Below, one piece after another: positions 52,801 through 61,571 of a stretch of DNA of 64,000 nt. Numbering within the stretch: the first letter of the stretch is position 1; each line of letters starts with the position of its first letter. The stretch is from Paenibacillus aceris (GTDB lineage: Bacteria; Bacillota; Bacilli; Paenibacillales; NBRC-103111), in NCBI RefSeq assembly GCF_017874035.1, contig NZ_JAGGKV010000005.1, positions 372,001 to 436,000 on the forward strand, in the 5' to 3' direction. The notes beneath the pieces were generated by a model that saw only the letters and a program-made list of their open reading frames with translations, was not told where the DNA came from and ran no database searches. Position numbers and translations under genes: made by a program.

Positions 52801-55487
52801 AACAAGCCTATATGTCACTATGGGCAATGGCCTCCGCTCCACTGGATAGCGGCGATGACTTGACGCATACAGACAGCTATGGCTTAGGGCTGTTAACGAA
52901 TGATGAAGTCATTGCAGTGGATCAGAGCGCGGTGGCCGGAACGCAGGTTTCCAACTCGAATAGCACGCAGGTGTGGAAGAAGAAGCTTGCGGACGGCTCC
53001 TATTATATTGGCCTGTTTAATTTAAACACGGCTGCTGCGAGCATCACGGCGAATTGGTCTACCCTCGGTATTCAAGGAGATGCTTTTATTAGAGATTTAT
53101 GGAGCCACAAGGAATTGGGGATTATCAATACAAGCTTCACAGCTAGCGTCCCTGCGCATGGTGCCAAATTGATTAAGGTAACACCAGTATCCACTCTGCA
53201 GGTTACGCCGGCGAACGGAGCCGCAGATATCGATGCGGTATCGATCAACTTTAGTTGGCCTGCTCAGGTGAATGCGGACAGCTACAGACTGACAGTTGCC
53301 GAAGATACGGCATTCTCGAACATTGCATATAACAGCACCGTTGCTTCTACTTCAAGCAGTGTGACAGGACTCAGCAACGATAAACAGTACTACTGGAAAT
53401 TATCAGCTATTCAAAACGGCGTGGAAAACGTGATCGGCGTATTCTCGTTTACTTCGAAATTTTCAGTACCACCAGCCGCACCTGATGGAGTCAGCGTATC
53501 CCGGACCACAGCTGCCACGGTTCAATTGAGCTGGAACAGCATTTACGGAGCAGCCTCCTATTCGGTTTATCGGAAAACGGTGTTGAATGGAAGCGGCAGT
53601 TATGTGAAAATCGCTTCGAACGTGACCGGAATCGGATATACGGATACGAATGCGCAAATCGATGACAACATTAAATATGCGTATCAAATAACAGCCGTAA
53701 ACGGGATAGGCGAAAGCCAGCCATCCGCAGAGACGAATTTGCCGGATCTGACGTCTTCAGATGTTGCTGGCGGGATTACGGCGATTGTTACACCGGCACA
53801 GGACGCAACGAGTTTAGCGTTGCCATCGGTGCCTGCCGGTTATACCGTAACGATCAAGAGTACGGACAATCCGGGTGTTTTGACGACGAACGGCGTTATT
53901 AAGCCGCCTTTCTTGCAAACGACCGTTAACGTCGTACTTGAAATTAACAGAATCTATGACAACACCAAATCTGTTACCGTGAGCATTCCGGTCGTTGTGC
54001 CGGCTAAAAATGTAATTACGGCTTATTTTGAAGCGGAATCGGCAACGCTTGGCGGTACCGGTGCGGCAACGAAAGTTTCGAACTGCGCGTTGTGCTCAAG
54101 CGGGAAAAAAGCTGGATTTATTGGCAACGCAGCTGCTAACTATGTGTTATTCAACAACGTGTCTGTGCCAGCTGCAGGTCAGTACACCTTGAAAATTGAT
54201 TATTTGACAACCGACTCTAGAACATTCTTTATCAGTATAAACGGAGGTACGGGAACGCAGCTCCCTCTGACCGGTGTAGATTTCAACACGGTATCTACAA
54301 CATCGATCAAAGTGCAGCTTAATGCGGGTGTCAACACGATAAAGTTTTATAACGATAGCGCATATGCGCCGGATTTGGATAGAATCGGTGTCGGCGCTGC
54401 AAGTGCAGCATCGGTAGCCGCCGAAATTACATCGATTGCGGCGCCTGCGGAGGACGCTGCTACGTTGACGCTGCCAGCTGTACCGGATGGTTTTCTTGTC
54501 GCAATTAAGAGCTCGGATCAACCGTCTGTCATTGGGGTGGATGGGACCATCGTTCCTCAAAGCGTGAGCACTAAGGTAAATCTGGTTCTGGAAGTGACCC
54601 AAGTGTCTGACAATTCAAAAGCAGTGACTGTCAGCATTCCGGTCGTTGTGCCTGCAAAAACGGTTGTGTCTGTTCCGTCGGTAACCTTAACCGGTGTTGA
54701 TGCGATTAATGCCGGTCAATCGTTCAATCTGACCTATGGGCTGAGCGGGATCACCCAGAATGTGTATGCGCAGGATATCACGATCACTTACCCGCAGCAG
54801 CAGTTGGATTTTGTGTCTGCGGATTCGCTGAAGGCTGGATTTTCGATTATCCAATCAGCTGTGACACCGGGTCAAATCCATCTGATCACAGCTAATATTG
54901 GAGCGGATCATCAAGCGAACGGAACTTGGCTGACTTTGAAATTTAATGCGAAATCGACCCAATCGACGAGTGCCTCTGTCGGGGTATCGAATGTTGTAAT
55001 TGCAGACGAGAGTGGAATTGAAACGCATCTAAATGATGTGTCGCACAACGTACTCGTTACACTCGTGGACAAAACAGCGCTCAGCGGAATGATCGCAGAT
55101 GCGCAAAGCAAACACGACGAAGCAGATGAAGGAACGCTTCCTGGACAGCACACGGCAGGCTCAAAAGCTGCGCTGCAAGCCGCCATCGACATCGCGAATG
55201 CGGTGCTCGCGAACACCGGAGCCCTGCAAGCGGAAGTAGATCAAGCGGTAAGCGATCTGAGCGCGGCCCTGCAAACATTTGCAAATTCGATCGTTCAACA
55301 TGCTGTGAATGATACGAACGGCGACGGTAGAATCAGTATCGGTGATTTAGCCGTTGTTGCAGCCGCTTATGGTAAAACGTCTGCCGATGCAGACTGGAAT
55401 CAATTTAAGCATGCAGATGTCACAGGAGACGGTAAGGTAGACATTGATGACCTCGCCGCTTTAGCAAGAGGAATTCTGACGAACTAA
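49851..55487 (+). CDS. Secreted GH27 alpha-galactosidase-like enzyme with cohesin-FIVAR-dockerin tail
   Basis: A protein of 1,878 residues. Signal peptide (KRRWFSGFLVICLLVTGFLTPVGKSFAAA); NPCBM-type module 41-215; atrophied Ig (aBig_2-like) repeats at 219-297, 302-382, 534-617, 625-707, 1302-1385 and 1520-1603; ricin-type beta-trefoil 384-530; GH27 715-1112; two FN3 1114-1298; CBM6/35-like 1387-1518; cohesin 1607-1737; FIVAR; dockerin to the end. GH27 landmarks are LGWSSWSF, YINLDDFY, nucleophile Asp in YLKIDGVGD, acid/base Asp in RTQGDVECY and GGWNDLDSLDV. It would release alpha-galactose or beta-L-arabinopyranose. Start ATG 49851 follows GAGGTG; GTG 49842 is less likely. Two pairs of close cysteines (CNNNC, CALC) are unusual for an exported Firmicutes protein. 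Confidence 0.85.
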   Translation: MLSKRRWFSGFLVICLLVTGFLTPVGKSFAAAAPVPQPAINTATDLFFSDLPYTTLTGSGYNGTVNKDRGSHTTTPQIPIKLASVGGVDADPCNNNCTAFTKGINLNGSTVGNKTAVQYNVNKSFARFKSLVGPDGYTYSNTNLPTQIQFQLLGDGVTLFDSGTMTTKADSTAKYQEVDVDISNVNVLTLSMTTLNATSSAGDWAMARLVLKSADQIASGITSFLITNTDVALKYPAGAGFAFSVLSSDNPAVVGLDGAIHPQLTDATANVIVKVTRTTDNTTANTVTIPITVPALTPVFVAAGITSIAAPAQNATSLALPNVQSGFTVAIKSSTNTGVLATNGTISPPPGNTAVTLVMTVTRTSDGSTADTGSISLVVPARTGGIISGSTYKMINKNSMKTIAVKNDANALANGGLVVQQEDSHSHNEEWIVSENSATPGYYKFTNALSGKVMAVQSAVLTDGGLILQWSFGSSGNDLWQIVDAGTGFYELINKKSGLVLNVPGNSTDNGTQLEQRTNSSADSMKFQLHAITAADIAAGIVSIAAPAANANYLTLPTVPAGYTVAIKSSDNTGVIATNGTIVAQSSSTTVNLVLTVTRTSDNTTADTMSLPVVVPALITSKELSDLAAGLSITAPAVNYTHLMMPTLPVGYTAAIKSSTNEGVIATSGIITPPSAATTVSLVLMVTRTSDNATAETSAIPVVVPALSPTAANGLAQKPILGWSSWSFIRKTPTEDNIKAQADFMAANLKSHGYLYINLDDFYTLDYNTVVDQYGRWVVDPAKFPSGMKALGDYIHSLGLKFGVYVTPGIPKGAVTQNTPIEGTPYHAADIADTSKTEKNYNFKGMYYIDYSKPGAQEYVNSWANLFASYGADYLKIDGVGDADIPDIQAWSQALRSTGRPIVMALSNNLNIAYASTWKQYANSWRTQGDVECYCTTLTDWSHVSGRFGSAASWAQYAGPGGWNDLDSLDVAGGSNDGLTNDEKQAYMSLWAMASAPLDSGDDLTHTDSYGLGLLTNDEVIAVDQSAVAGTQVSNSNSTQVWKKKLADGSYYIGLFNLNTAAASITANWSTLGIQGDAFIRDLWSHKELGIINTSFTASVPAHGAKLIKVTPVSTLQVTPANGAADIDAVSINFSWPAQVNADSYRLTVAEDTAFSNIAYNSTVASTSSSVTGLSNDKQYYWKLSAIQNGVENVIGVFSFTSKFSVPPAAPDGVSVSRTTAATVQLSWNSIYGAASYSVYRKTVLNGSGSYVKIASNVTGIGYTDTNAQIDDNIKYAYQITAVNGIGESQPSAETNLPDLTSSDVAGGITAIVTPAQDATSLALPSVPAGYTVTIKSTDNPGVLTTNGVIKPPFLQTTVNVVLEINRIYDNTKSVTVSIPVVVPAKNVITAYFEAESATLGGTGAATKVSNCALCSSGKKAGFIGNAAANYVLFNNVSVPAAGQYTLKIDYLTTDSRTFFISINGGTGTQLPLTGVDFNTVSTTSIKVQLNAGVNTIKFYNDSAYAPDLDRIGVGAASAASVAAEITSIAAPAEDAATLTLPAVPDGFLVAIKSSDQPSVIGVDGTIVPQSVSTKVNLVLEVTQVSDNSKAVTVSIPVVVPAKTVVSVPSVTLTGVDAINAGQSFNLTYGLSGITQNVYAQDITITYPQQQLDFVSADSLKAGFSIIQSAVTPGQIHLITANIGADHQANGTWLTLKFNAKSTQSTSASVGVSNVVIADESGIETHLNDVSHNVLVTLVDKTALSGMIADAQSKHDEADEGTLPGQHTAGSKAALQAAIDIANAVLANTGALQAEVDQAVSDLSAALQTFANSIVQHAVNDTNGDGRISIGDLAVVAAAYGKTSADADWNQFKHADVTGDGKVDIDDLAALARGILTN
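54681..55487 (+). repeat. Tail repeat, subtype A, copy 1
   Basis: 807 bp colinear without gaps with 60545-61351 of the next gene, covering cohesin, FIVAR and dockerin. The DNA is highly similar in the second half of the cohesin (for example GCGAAATCGAC.CAATCGACGAGTGC). Confidence 0.9.
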
Positions 55488-55500
55488 CGGCGTGTGAACG

Positions 55501-55530
55501 AGGGGGCGGGCTGTTGCCTCCCCCTTGTTT
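55501..55530 (+). terminator. Weak terminator between the GH27 and GH95-like genes
   Basis: AGGGGG (55501-55506) pairs with CCCCCT (55520-55525) followed by TGTTT. It is weak, so read-through into the next gene is likely. Confidence 0.5.
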
Positions 55531-55573
55531 AAACGAGGGCACGGGCAAAGATTAAATTCAAAGGAGGCAACAC

Positions 55574-58500
55574 ATGATAGTTACAAAGATTAAGCCTATG
55601 CGCAGGACCATTTCCGCGATGCTGCTGTTTCCATTAACGTTCACAGGCCTAACTAGCCTTATGGGCGTTACTCCCATCGCATTAGCGGATTCGGGCTTCA
55701 CCGCGCCGCAGGCCGTTGTCGATCACTTAAATCAAGATGATTGGTCTAATCTCCAGAATAGGTTGTCAGGCATCTATGGATCGATCACAACTCCTCAGCA
55801 AATCAGCTCTCTTGATAAAGGCAACTACACATCAGGACAGCTCATTGGAAATGGCGACATCGGTGCAATTGCTGCGGGCGTGTCTACGACTTCTCAACAG
55901 TTCTATTTCGGGAAAAACGACTTCTGGGGAACACTTCATGCCCAAGGCACTTCGGTCAAAGATAATCAAGGTATTTTATCCGGGGGCGGGCTTGATATTT
56001 GGCCTACGACGGCTTCGGGAAGCCAGGCGGCATCTGTTTTTAATATGAAGCAAGACATTTTAAATGCGCAAATCATCACGAATATGCAGATCAAGGACGA
56101 TACAGGCAATGATGCGGCAATCCAAATGAATTCATGGACAGCGGACACCGACAATGTGTTTGTAACTGAAATCACGAACAAAGGCACTGGTGGAGTAACG
56201 CTGAACACGAAGCAATGGGTTCCCGCCATGGCTTATGCCAATTCAAGCGCGACGGATTTGACGGATGCGAATAGCACTTACCCATACACAGGCGGCATCG
56301 ATTCAACGGGATCTAACGCTGTGCTTTGGACCACAAGAGATACCAACGCAGGAAGCGGCGGCAACACCAGCAACTTCAGAAGCAGAATGGCGACCGCAAC
56401 GACCGTAGTTGGCGCTTCACTTACCAATTTGAAAGAAAAAACCGAAGCCAATGATTATTTCGACAGCAACAAAGGAAAATATTATAACTCCCTCGGCGAG
56501 TCAGGCGATTTTCAAGTAAATGCAGGCAATACGGTTTATTTAGTTACCTATTTCGCAAGCAGCAGCGGCGCGTACGACAGCATTAAGAGTGTATCGGGTG
56601 TTCAGGCGGATGCCAAAACCGGACTTTCCGCCTATACCTCATCAGAGGCTGTAGCTCAGCTGAAAAGCGACCATTTAAACTGGTGGAAAAATTATTGGTT
56701 GAAAAGCTATGTTCAGTTTAACGATGCTGCTCTTAATCAGTACTATTACGGTTCGCTTTACATTCTAGGCAGCTCGAACCGGCCGACAAGCCCGAACGGC
56801 AAAGTAAATCAGCAGAATCTTCCGGGCTCGATGTACGGTCCATGGATTCCCGCCGACAATGTGGGTTGGGGCGGCAGGTATTTCTTGAACTATAACCAGC
56901 AAGCCCAGTATTATGCGTCGGGTTCGGTCAACCGGATCGAGACCGCGATTCCTTACAACAGAGTGATAGCCTATGACCTGCCGTGGCAAATAAACAATGC
57001 CGCCCAACAGAATCATGATGGAGCCGTGCATGTAAGAACGTTATCTCCCTTCCATGTCATGGCCAATGAGCAGCCTTCTCTGAACGCGAAATCATCATCT
57101 AAGATGTATGGTTTCAACTCAGGCTCGACTGACCAGAAGTCGAACGGCATGTTTGCAGCCGTTCCAATGATTTTCTACTACGAATACACACTGGATGACA
57201 ATTATCTGCGAACGGTGCTTTATCCATACTTGAAACAGCTGCTTACCTTTTACAGTTCCTATGTGTTGAAAACGGATGACGGCAACGGCCAATACCACTA
57301 TTCCGTTATCGGCTCCTCTATCCATGAAGGCGATGCCGCTGATATTAACCCGGATTTGGACATGGGCGCTATCAAGTTTATGTCGGACTTCTTAATAAAG
57401 CATGCCGCTGAAATTGGCGAAGACCCATCCAACTTGAGCCGCTGGCAGGATCTCTTAGACCATACTTCTTTCCCGGAAGCTAATCTTCCCAAGGGCATAT
57501 TCAACACGGCTAACAACAGTAACTTTGTCCCTACTCTCATCGCTACCGATTATCAGTCCCCCAATCAGGCGCATGTCGATATGATTGAACCGGGCGACCA
57601 GCCAGTTGAGCTTGAAGGTGTCGTATTCCCGTTTGAAAATGTTCAAATGCTGGACGGCGACAAAGAGCTGTTGCAAAAGGTTATCAATACCCTTACGTAC
57701 ATGAATGCATGGTCTGCTGGCAGTTTCGGGGGTTGGAGCAGCCAAAATAACGGCTTTCCAAAGATTTATCCGATTGCTGCAAGAGCTGGATGGCCGGCGG
57801 CAGATTTGCTTTCCAAATTTAAAACAGCAGCAAGCTCAAAACTTAGAACGAGCAACCTCAGTTATTTGCAAAGCGGTGGCGCGGTAGAAACGATTGGGGC
57901 AATGGAAGGGTTGAATTCCATGCTCTTGCAGAGCAATACCACTCCGAGTGTACCAAGTACGATATGGGCATTCCCGAACTGGGATATGTCAAAGTCTGTC
58001 AGCTATGAAAGGCTTGGCGCAATGGGGAACGTAGAAGTGTCCAGCGCCTATAATGCAGACACACAATCGGTTTCATACGTCGATCTGAACAGCAAACGCG
58101 ATGGCAAAATAGCACTTGTCAACCCATGGTCAACGGGTATGCCTGTCATTCAGGTTGTAAATTCGGACCAAACATTGGGTGCTAACGTGGATTACGCCAT
58201 AACTGGTGGAAAGATTGTTTTTGACGCACAGAAAGACACAAGATATATGGTTATGAATAATAACCTCATCTCTACCCCTCATGTTTCGGGTATTACATTG
58301 AGTCAGTACTCGGCGACTTTGATCTATAAGGGGACGAATGGAGCAGATACCAATACCGTCACAGCGACAACATACGGGAACCCGAGCGATACCGTTACTT
58401 GGACCTCCTCGGACAGCAGCATTGTAACCGTTACGGGCAACGGCAATACAGCGACAATCAAAGCGGTTGGCACAGGCGCAAACAAGGTTGCCAACGTAAC

Positions 58501-61351
58501 CGTCACCGCAACGAGCGTGCAGGACGCGGGCGTAAGACAGTCCATTAAAGTGAAGGTGGCGGACGTCTCCAGCGTTCCTACAAGCCTCTCGATGGTCAGC
58601 CCAGCGACAGCAACCATCTATGGACCCGCCAGTTCGGCCTCTGATAATTCAAAAATTACTGGCACAAACAGGTTGCAGCTTACGGCTTCCGTACAGCCAA
58701 GCGATGCTTACGACAAGAGAATCATGTGGTTCTCCAGTAATCCAAACATTGCGATGGTCGATAAGAACGGTTTGGTTATCGCGAGAGGAACGGGCACAGT
58801 CACAATAACCGGTACAAGTATGGCTGACTCGAGCTTACCGCCGATTACGTGTACGGTTACAGTTACGGCTGCGGGAACGGATAACAGCGGGGATGCCGCG
58901 CTTGCTTCTGTTTTAACCGCTGCCAAATCGATTTCGGCTTACACGAGCGATACAACCTCGAGCGGCGGCTTTAAACAGATTTCAGGAAGCCCGAATTGGG
59001 AAGGTAAACAGGAAAGTTTTCAGAAAGCTTTTATCAACGCCTTGGGCGTGAAGGGGAAATATGCGGGATATTCAACAACGAATATAAGCAGGGATACTGC
59101 GTTGTTTGCGGCAATTGCTTTGAATGAGGGCATTAGAAGTATTGATCCAAGCAAGGCAATCGTAGTCAGCTTGTTAAACAAAAGCGCGCTTATAGCTGCA
59201 ATCAACAGCGCTGCTCAGTTAACGGCAGCCAATTTCAGCACACAGCAGGATTGGACTAATTTGCAGTCGGCACTTACTGTTGCGCAGAACATTAATAATG
59301 ATGGAAGCGCCACACAAGTGGATATAGATAATGCTACTGCCGCCTTGCAAACGGCAATGAGCAAACAAATCCAAGCGCCGGTATCGAGTGGCAGCATTCC
59401 GACTGTCAATATGACACAGGGTTCCGCTACTATATATGGCAGCAGCTTTGTTCAGCTGCAAGCTTCGGGCAGTCGGACATGGTCGGTCACCCAACCGGAC
59501 GGTTCGATAACGACAACGGGATCAATCGATCCGAGTGGCATTTTGTACGCTACTAGCGAAGGTACCTATAAAGTTACCGCTCAGTCTAGTCTTGGTGTTT
59601 CGGATAGTATGCTCATTACTTTCAGTCAAATGATTCCCACGCCGAATTTAACAGTTAACAATAATGGGAAAGGCAGTGCCTTTGGCTCAACGAGTAGTGG
59701 ATCTTACCCGCCGCCAAACGCTTTTGACAGCAATCCGAGTACTTTCTACGACCATAGTTCTACCACTCCGTACGTGGGATGGGATTTTGGCAAACCTGTA
59801 GCGGTTAATGTGCTTCGATTCTTGCCGCGCAGTGGAACGAATGCCGCTAGGATTTACCAAGCCAAACTCCAAGGATCGAATACATCGGCTACTAGTGGAT
59901 TTGTCGATTTGTATACCATTATGGACAATCCTAGTACCGCCAATTCTTCATCCTGGTACGTAAAAGTAATCAATACGACGACGGCCTACCGGTACTACCG
60001 TTGGTTGGGCACTAGCACGTCGCATGCGAATGTGGCTGAATTCCAACTGTACAATAATTTTGATAAAACAGCCCTTGGGAATGCATTGGATACGGCCCAA
60101 TCTCTCGTTGAGGAAAATTATACCGATTTAACTTGGGAAGCCTTGCAGACGGCATTAGCCGACGCGATCAGCGCGAACGCCGGTACGTTTGTCACACAAG
60201 CTGAAATTGATACGGCTGCGGCAAATCTTCAACTGGCTATTGCAGGGCTCCAGGTAGCACCGGGCAGCGCCTTGGAGGTTGCTAACGGCATTACGTCAAT
60301 CCAGGCTCCTATAAAAGACGCTACGTCTTTAACATTGCCGACGGTACCTGACGGATTTACCGTAGCGATCAAGAACTCGGATCATCCGGCTGTCATCGGA
60401 CTGGATGGGACCATTACGCCGTCAACTGCCGATAGTGAGGTACAGCTCGTCCTAGAGGTTACGAGAACCTCGGATGGAACGAAGGCGGATACGGCAAGCC
60501 TTCCTGTAGTCGTGCCTGCAAAAACGATTGTGACGTTACCGACGGTAACATTAACAGGTGTGGATTCGGTGAATTCCGGACAATCGTTCAATTTGATCTA
60601 CGGGCTAAGCGGGATCAGCCAGAATGTTTACGCGCAGGACATCACGGTAACTTACCCGCAGGAGCAATTGGACTTTGTCTCTGTGGATTCGCTCAAAGAA
60701 GGATTTACAATACTTAGTAAAGTGGTGACACCTGGCCAGATCCATCTGATTACAGCCAACATTGGAGCGGATCATCAATCCAATGGAACTTGGTTGACCT
60801 TGAAATTCAATGCGAAATCGACACAATCGACGAGTGCTTCTGTCGGTGTATCGAATGTTGTAATCGCGGATGAAAGGGGAACAGAAACGCATCTGAATGA
60901 TGCGTCACACAACGTAACCATTACTCTCGTGAACAAAATAGCGCTCAGCGCATTGCTCGCGGACGCGCAAAGCAAACATGATGCGGCAGTCGAAGGAACG
61001 GCAGCAGGCCAATATCCGGCAGGGGCGAAAGCAGAGCTGCAAGCTGTCATTGACAACGCGAATGCGGTGCTCGTGAACACTGGGGCAACGCAAGCGGAAG
61101 TCGATCAAGCCGTAAACGATTTGAGTGCGGCATTGCAAAGATTTACAAACGCTATCCTTCAACATGCTGTGACTGATACGAACGGCGACGGTAAAACCAG
61201 TATCGGTGACTTGGCCGTTGTAGCAGCCGCTTATGGCAAATCGTCTACTGATGCAGACTGGCAGCAATTCAAACAGGCAGATGTCAACGGAGATGGCGAA
61301 GTCAACATCGAGGACCTTGCAGCTGTAGCAAGAGAAATTTTGTCTAATTAA
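55574..61351 (+). CDS. Secreted GH95-like (alpha/alpha)6 glycosidase with cohesin-FIVAR-dockerin tail
   Basis: A protein of 1,925 residues. Signal peptide ending PIALADS; GH95-like N-terminal sandwich and six-hairpin barrel 50-895 (IGNGDIGAIAAGV, the N-x-N motif in GGRYFLNYNQQAQYY, IHEGDAADINPDLDMGAIKFMSDFL); Ig-like 904-997; Big_2 1002-1098; helical FIVAR-containing region 1107-1270; Ig-like; F5/8C-type discoidin 1355-1495; FIVAR; aBig_2-like 1569-1650; cohesin 1655-1783; FIVAR; dockerin. GH95 enzymes remove alpha-L-fucose or L-galactose, but the HxSHL motif of classical members is not recognisable, so the activity may differ. AAAGGAGG precedes ATG. It may be co-transcribed with the GH27 gene. 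Confidence 0.75.
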   Translation: MIVTKIKPMRRTISAMLLFPLTFTGLTSLMGVTPIALADSGFTAPQAVVDHLNQDDWSNLQNRLSGIYGSITTPQQISSLDKGNYTSGQLIGNGDIGAIAAGVSTTSQQFYFGKNDFWGTLHAQGTSVKDNQGILSGGGLDIWPTTASGSQAASVFNMKQDILNAQIITNMQIKDDTGNDAAIQMNSWTADTDNVFVTEITNKGTGGVTLNTKQWVPAMAYANSSATDLTDANSTYPYTGGIDSTGSNAVLWTTRDTNAGSGGNTSNFRSRMATATTVVGASLTNLKEKTEANDYFDSNKGKYYNSLGESGDFQVNAGNTVYLVTYFASSSGAYDSIKSVSGVQADAKTGLSAYTSSEAVAQLKSDHLNWWKNYWLKSYVQFNDAALNQYYYGSLYILGSSNRPTSPNGKVNQQNLPGSMYGPWIPADNVGWGGRYFLNYNQQAQYYASGSVNRIETAIPYNRVIAYDLPWQINNAAQQNHDGAVHVRTLSPFHVMANEQPSLNAKSSSKMYGFNSGSTDQKSNGMFAAVPMIFYYEYTLDDNYLRTVLYPYLKQLLTFYSSYVLKTDDGNGQYHYSVIGSSIHEGDAADINPDLDMGAIKFMSDFLIKHAAEIGEDPSNLSRWQDLLDHTSFPEANLPKGIFNTANNSNFVPTLIATDYQSPNQAHVDMIEPGDQPVELEGVVFPFENVQMLDGDKELLQKVINTLTYMNAWSAGSFGGWSSQNNGFPKIYPIAARAGWPAADLLSKFKTAASSKLRTSNLSYLQSGGAVETIGAMEGLNSMLLQSNTTPSVPSTIWAFPNWDMSKSVSYERLGAMGNVEVSSAYNADTQSVSYVDLNSKRDGKIALVNPWSTGMPVIQVVNSDQTLGANVDYAITGGKIVFDAQKDTRYMVMNNNLISTPHVSGITLSQYSATLIYKGTNGADTNTVTATTYGNPSDTVTWTSSDSSIVTVTGNGNTATIKAVGTGANKVANVTVTATSVQDAGVRQSIKVKVADVSSVPTSLSMVSPATATIYGPASSASDNSKITGTNRLQLTASVQPSDAYDKRIMWFSSNPNIAMVDKNGLVIARGTGTVTITGTSMADSSLPPITCTVTVTAAGTDNSGDAALASVLTAAKSISAYTSDTTSSGGFKQISGSPNWEGKQESFQKAFINALGVKGKYAGYSTTNISRDTALFAAIALNEGIRSIDPSKAIVVSLLNKSALIAAINSAAQLTAANFSTQQDWTNLQSALTVAQNINNDGSATQVDIDNATAALQTAMSKQIQAPVSSGSIPTVNMTQGSATIYGSSFVQLQASGSRTWSVTQPDGSITTTGSIDPSGILYATSEGTYKVTAQSSLGVSDSMLITFSQMIPTPNLTVNNNGKGSAFGSTSSGSYPPPNAFDSNPSTFYDHSSTTPYVGWDFGKPVAVNVLRFLPRSGTNAARIYQAKLQGSNTSATSGFVDLYTIMDNPSTANSSSWYVKVINTTTAYRYYRWLGTSTSHANVAEFQLYNNFDKTALGNALDTAQSLVEENYTDLTWEALQTALADAISANAGTFVTQAEIDTAAANLQLAIAGLQVAPGSALEVANGITSIQAPIKDATSLTLPTVPDGFTVAIKNSDHPAVIGLDGTITPSTADSEVQLVLEVTRTSDGTKADTASLPVVVPAKTIVTLPTVTLTGVDSVNSGQSFNLIYGLSGISQNVYAQDITVTYPQEQLDFVSVDSLKEGFTILSKVVTPGQIHLITANIGADHQSNGTWLTLKFNAKSTQSTSASVGVSNVVIADERGTETHLNDASHNVTITLVNKIALSALLADAQSKHDAAVEGTAAGQYPAGAKAELQAVIDNANAVLVNTGATQAEVDQAVNDLSAALQRFTNAILQHAVTDTNGDGKTSIGDLAVVAAAYGKSSTDADWQQFKQADVNGDGEVNIEDLAAVAREILSN
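60545..61351 (+). repeat. Tail repeat, subtype A, copy 2
   Basis: Colinear with 54681-55487. Shared subtype-specific stretches are QNVYAQDIT.TYP, TPGQIHLITANIGADHQ.NGTWLTLKF and IGDLAVVAAAYGK. Confidence 0.9.
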
Positions 61352-61362
61352 CAGATTTGAAT

Positions 61363-61392
61363 GAGGGGGCGGCTGAATGCCTCCTCCTTTTT
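61363..61392 (+). terminator. Terminator after the GH95-like gene
   Basis: GAGGGGGC (61363-61370) pairs with GCCTCCTC (61379-61386) with one wobble, followed by CTTTTT. Confidence 0.8.
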
Positions 61393-61571
61393 GTAAATGA
61401 TAGGAGAGCGTTCTTCCATGGTTTCGAATCTTATTTTAGACGCTCACATTAAAAATTAGCACATTTATAGTAGTATTATGTCTCACGAAAGCCGTAATAT
61501 CGATGCTATGATAGGTTTAACGGTCAACAACTTATAGGTTGACTACAACTAAAAATAACGGGAGGGTTCAC

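Noticed and set aside
20504..61351. A conventional cellulosome with a scaffoldin
   Set aside because: No protein in the window carries several cohesins, and none has an SLH, sortase or CBM3 scaffold region; each enzyme has exactly one cohesin and one dockerin.
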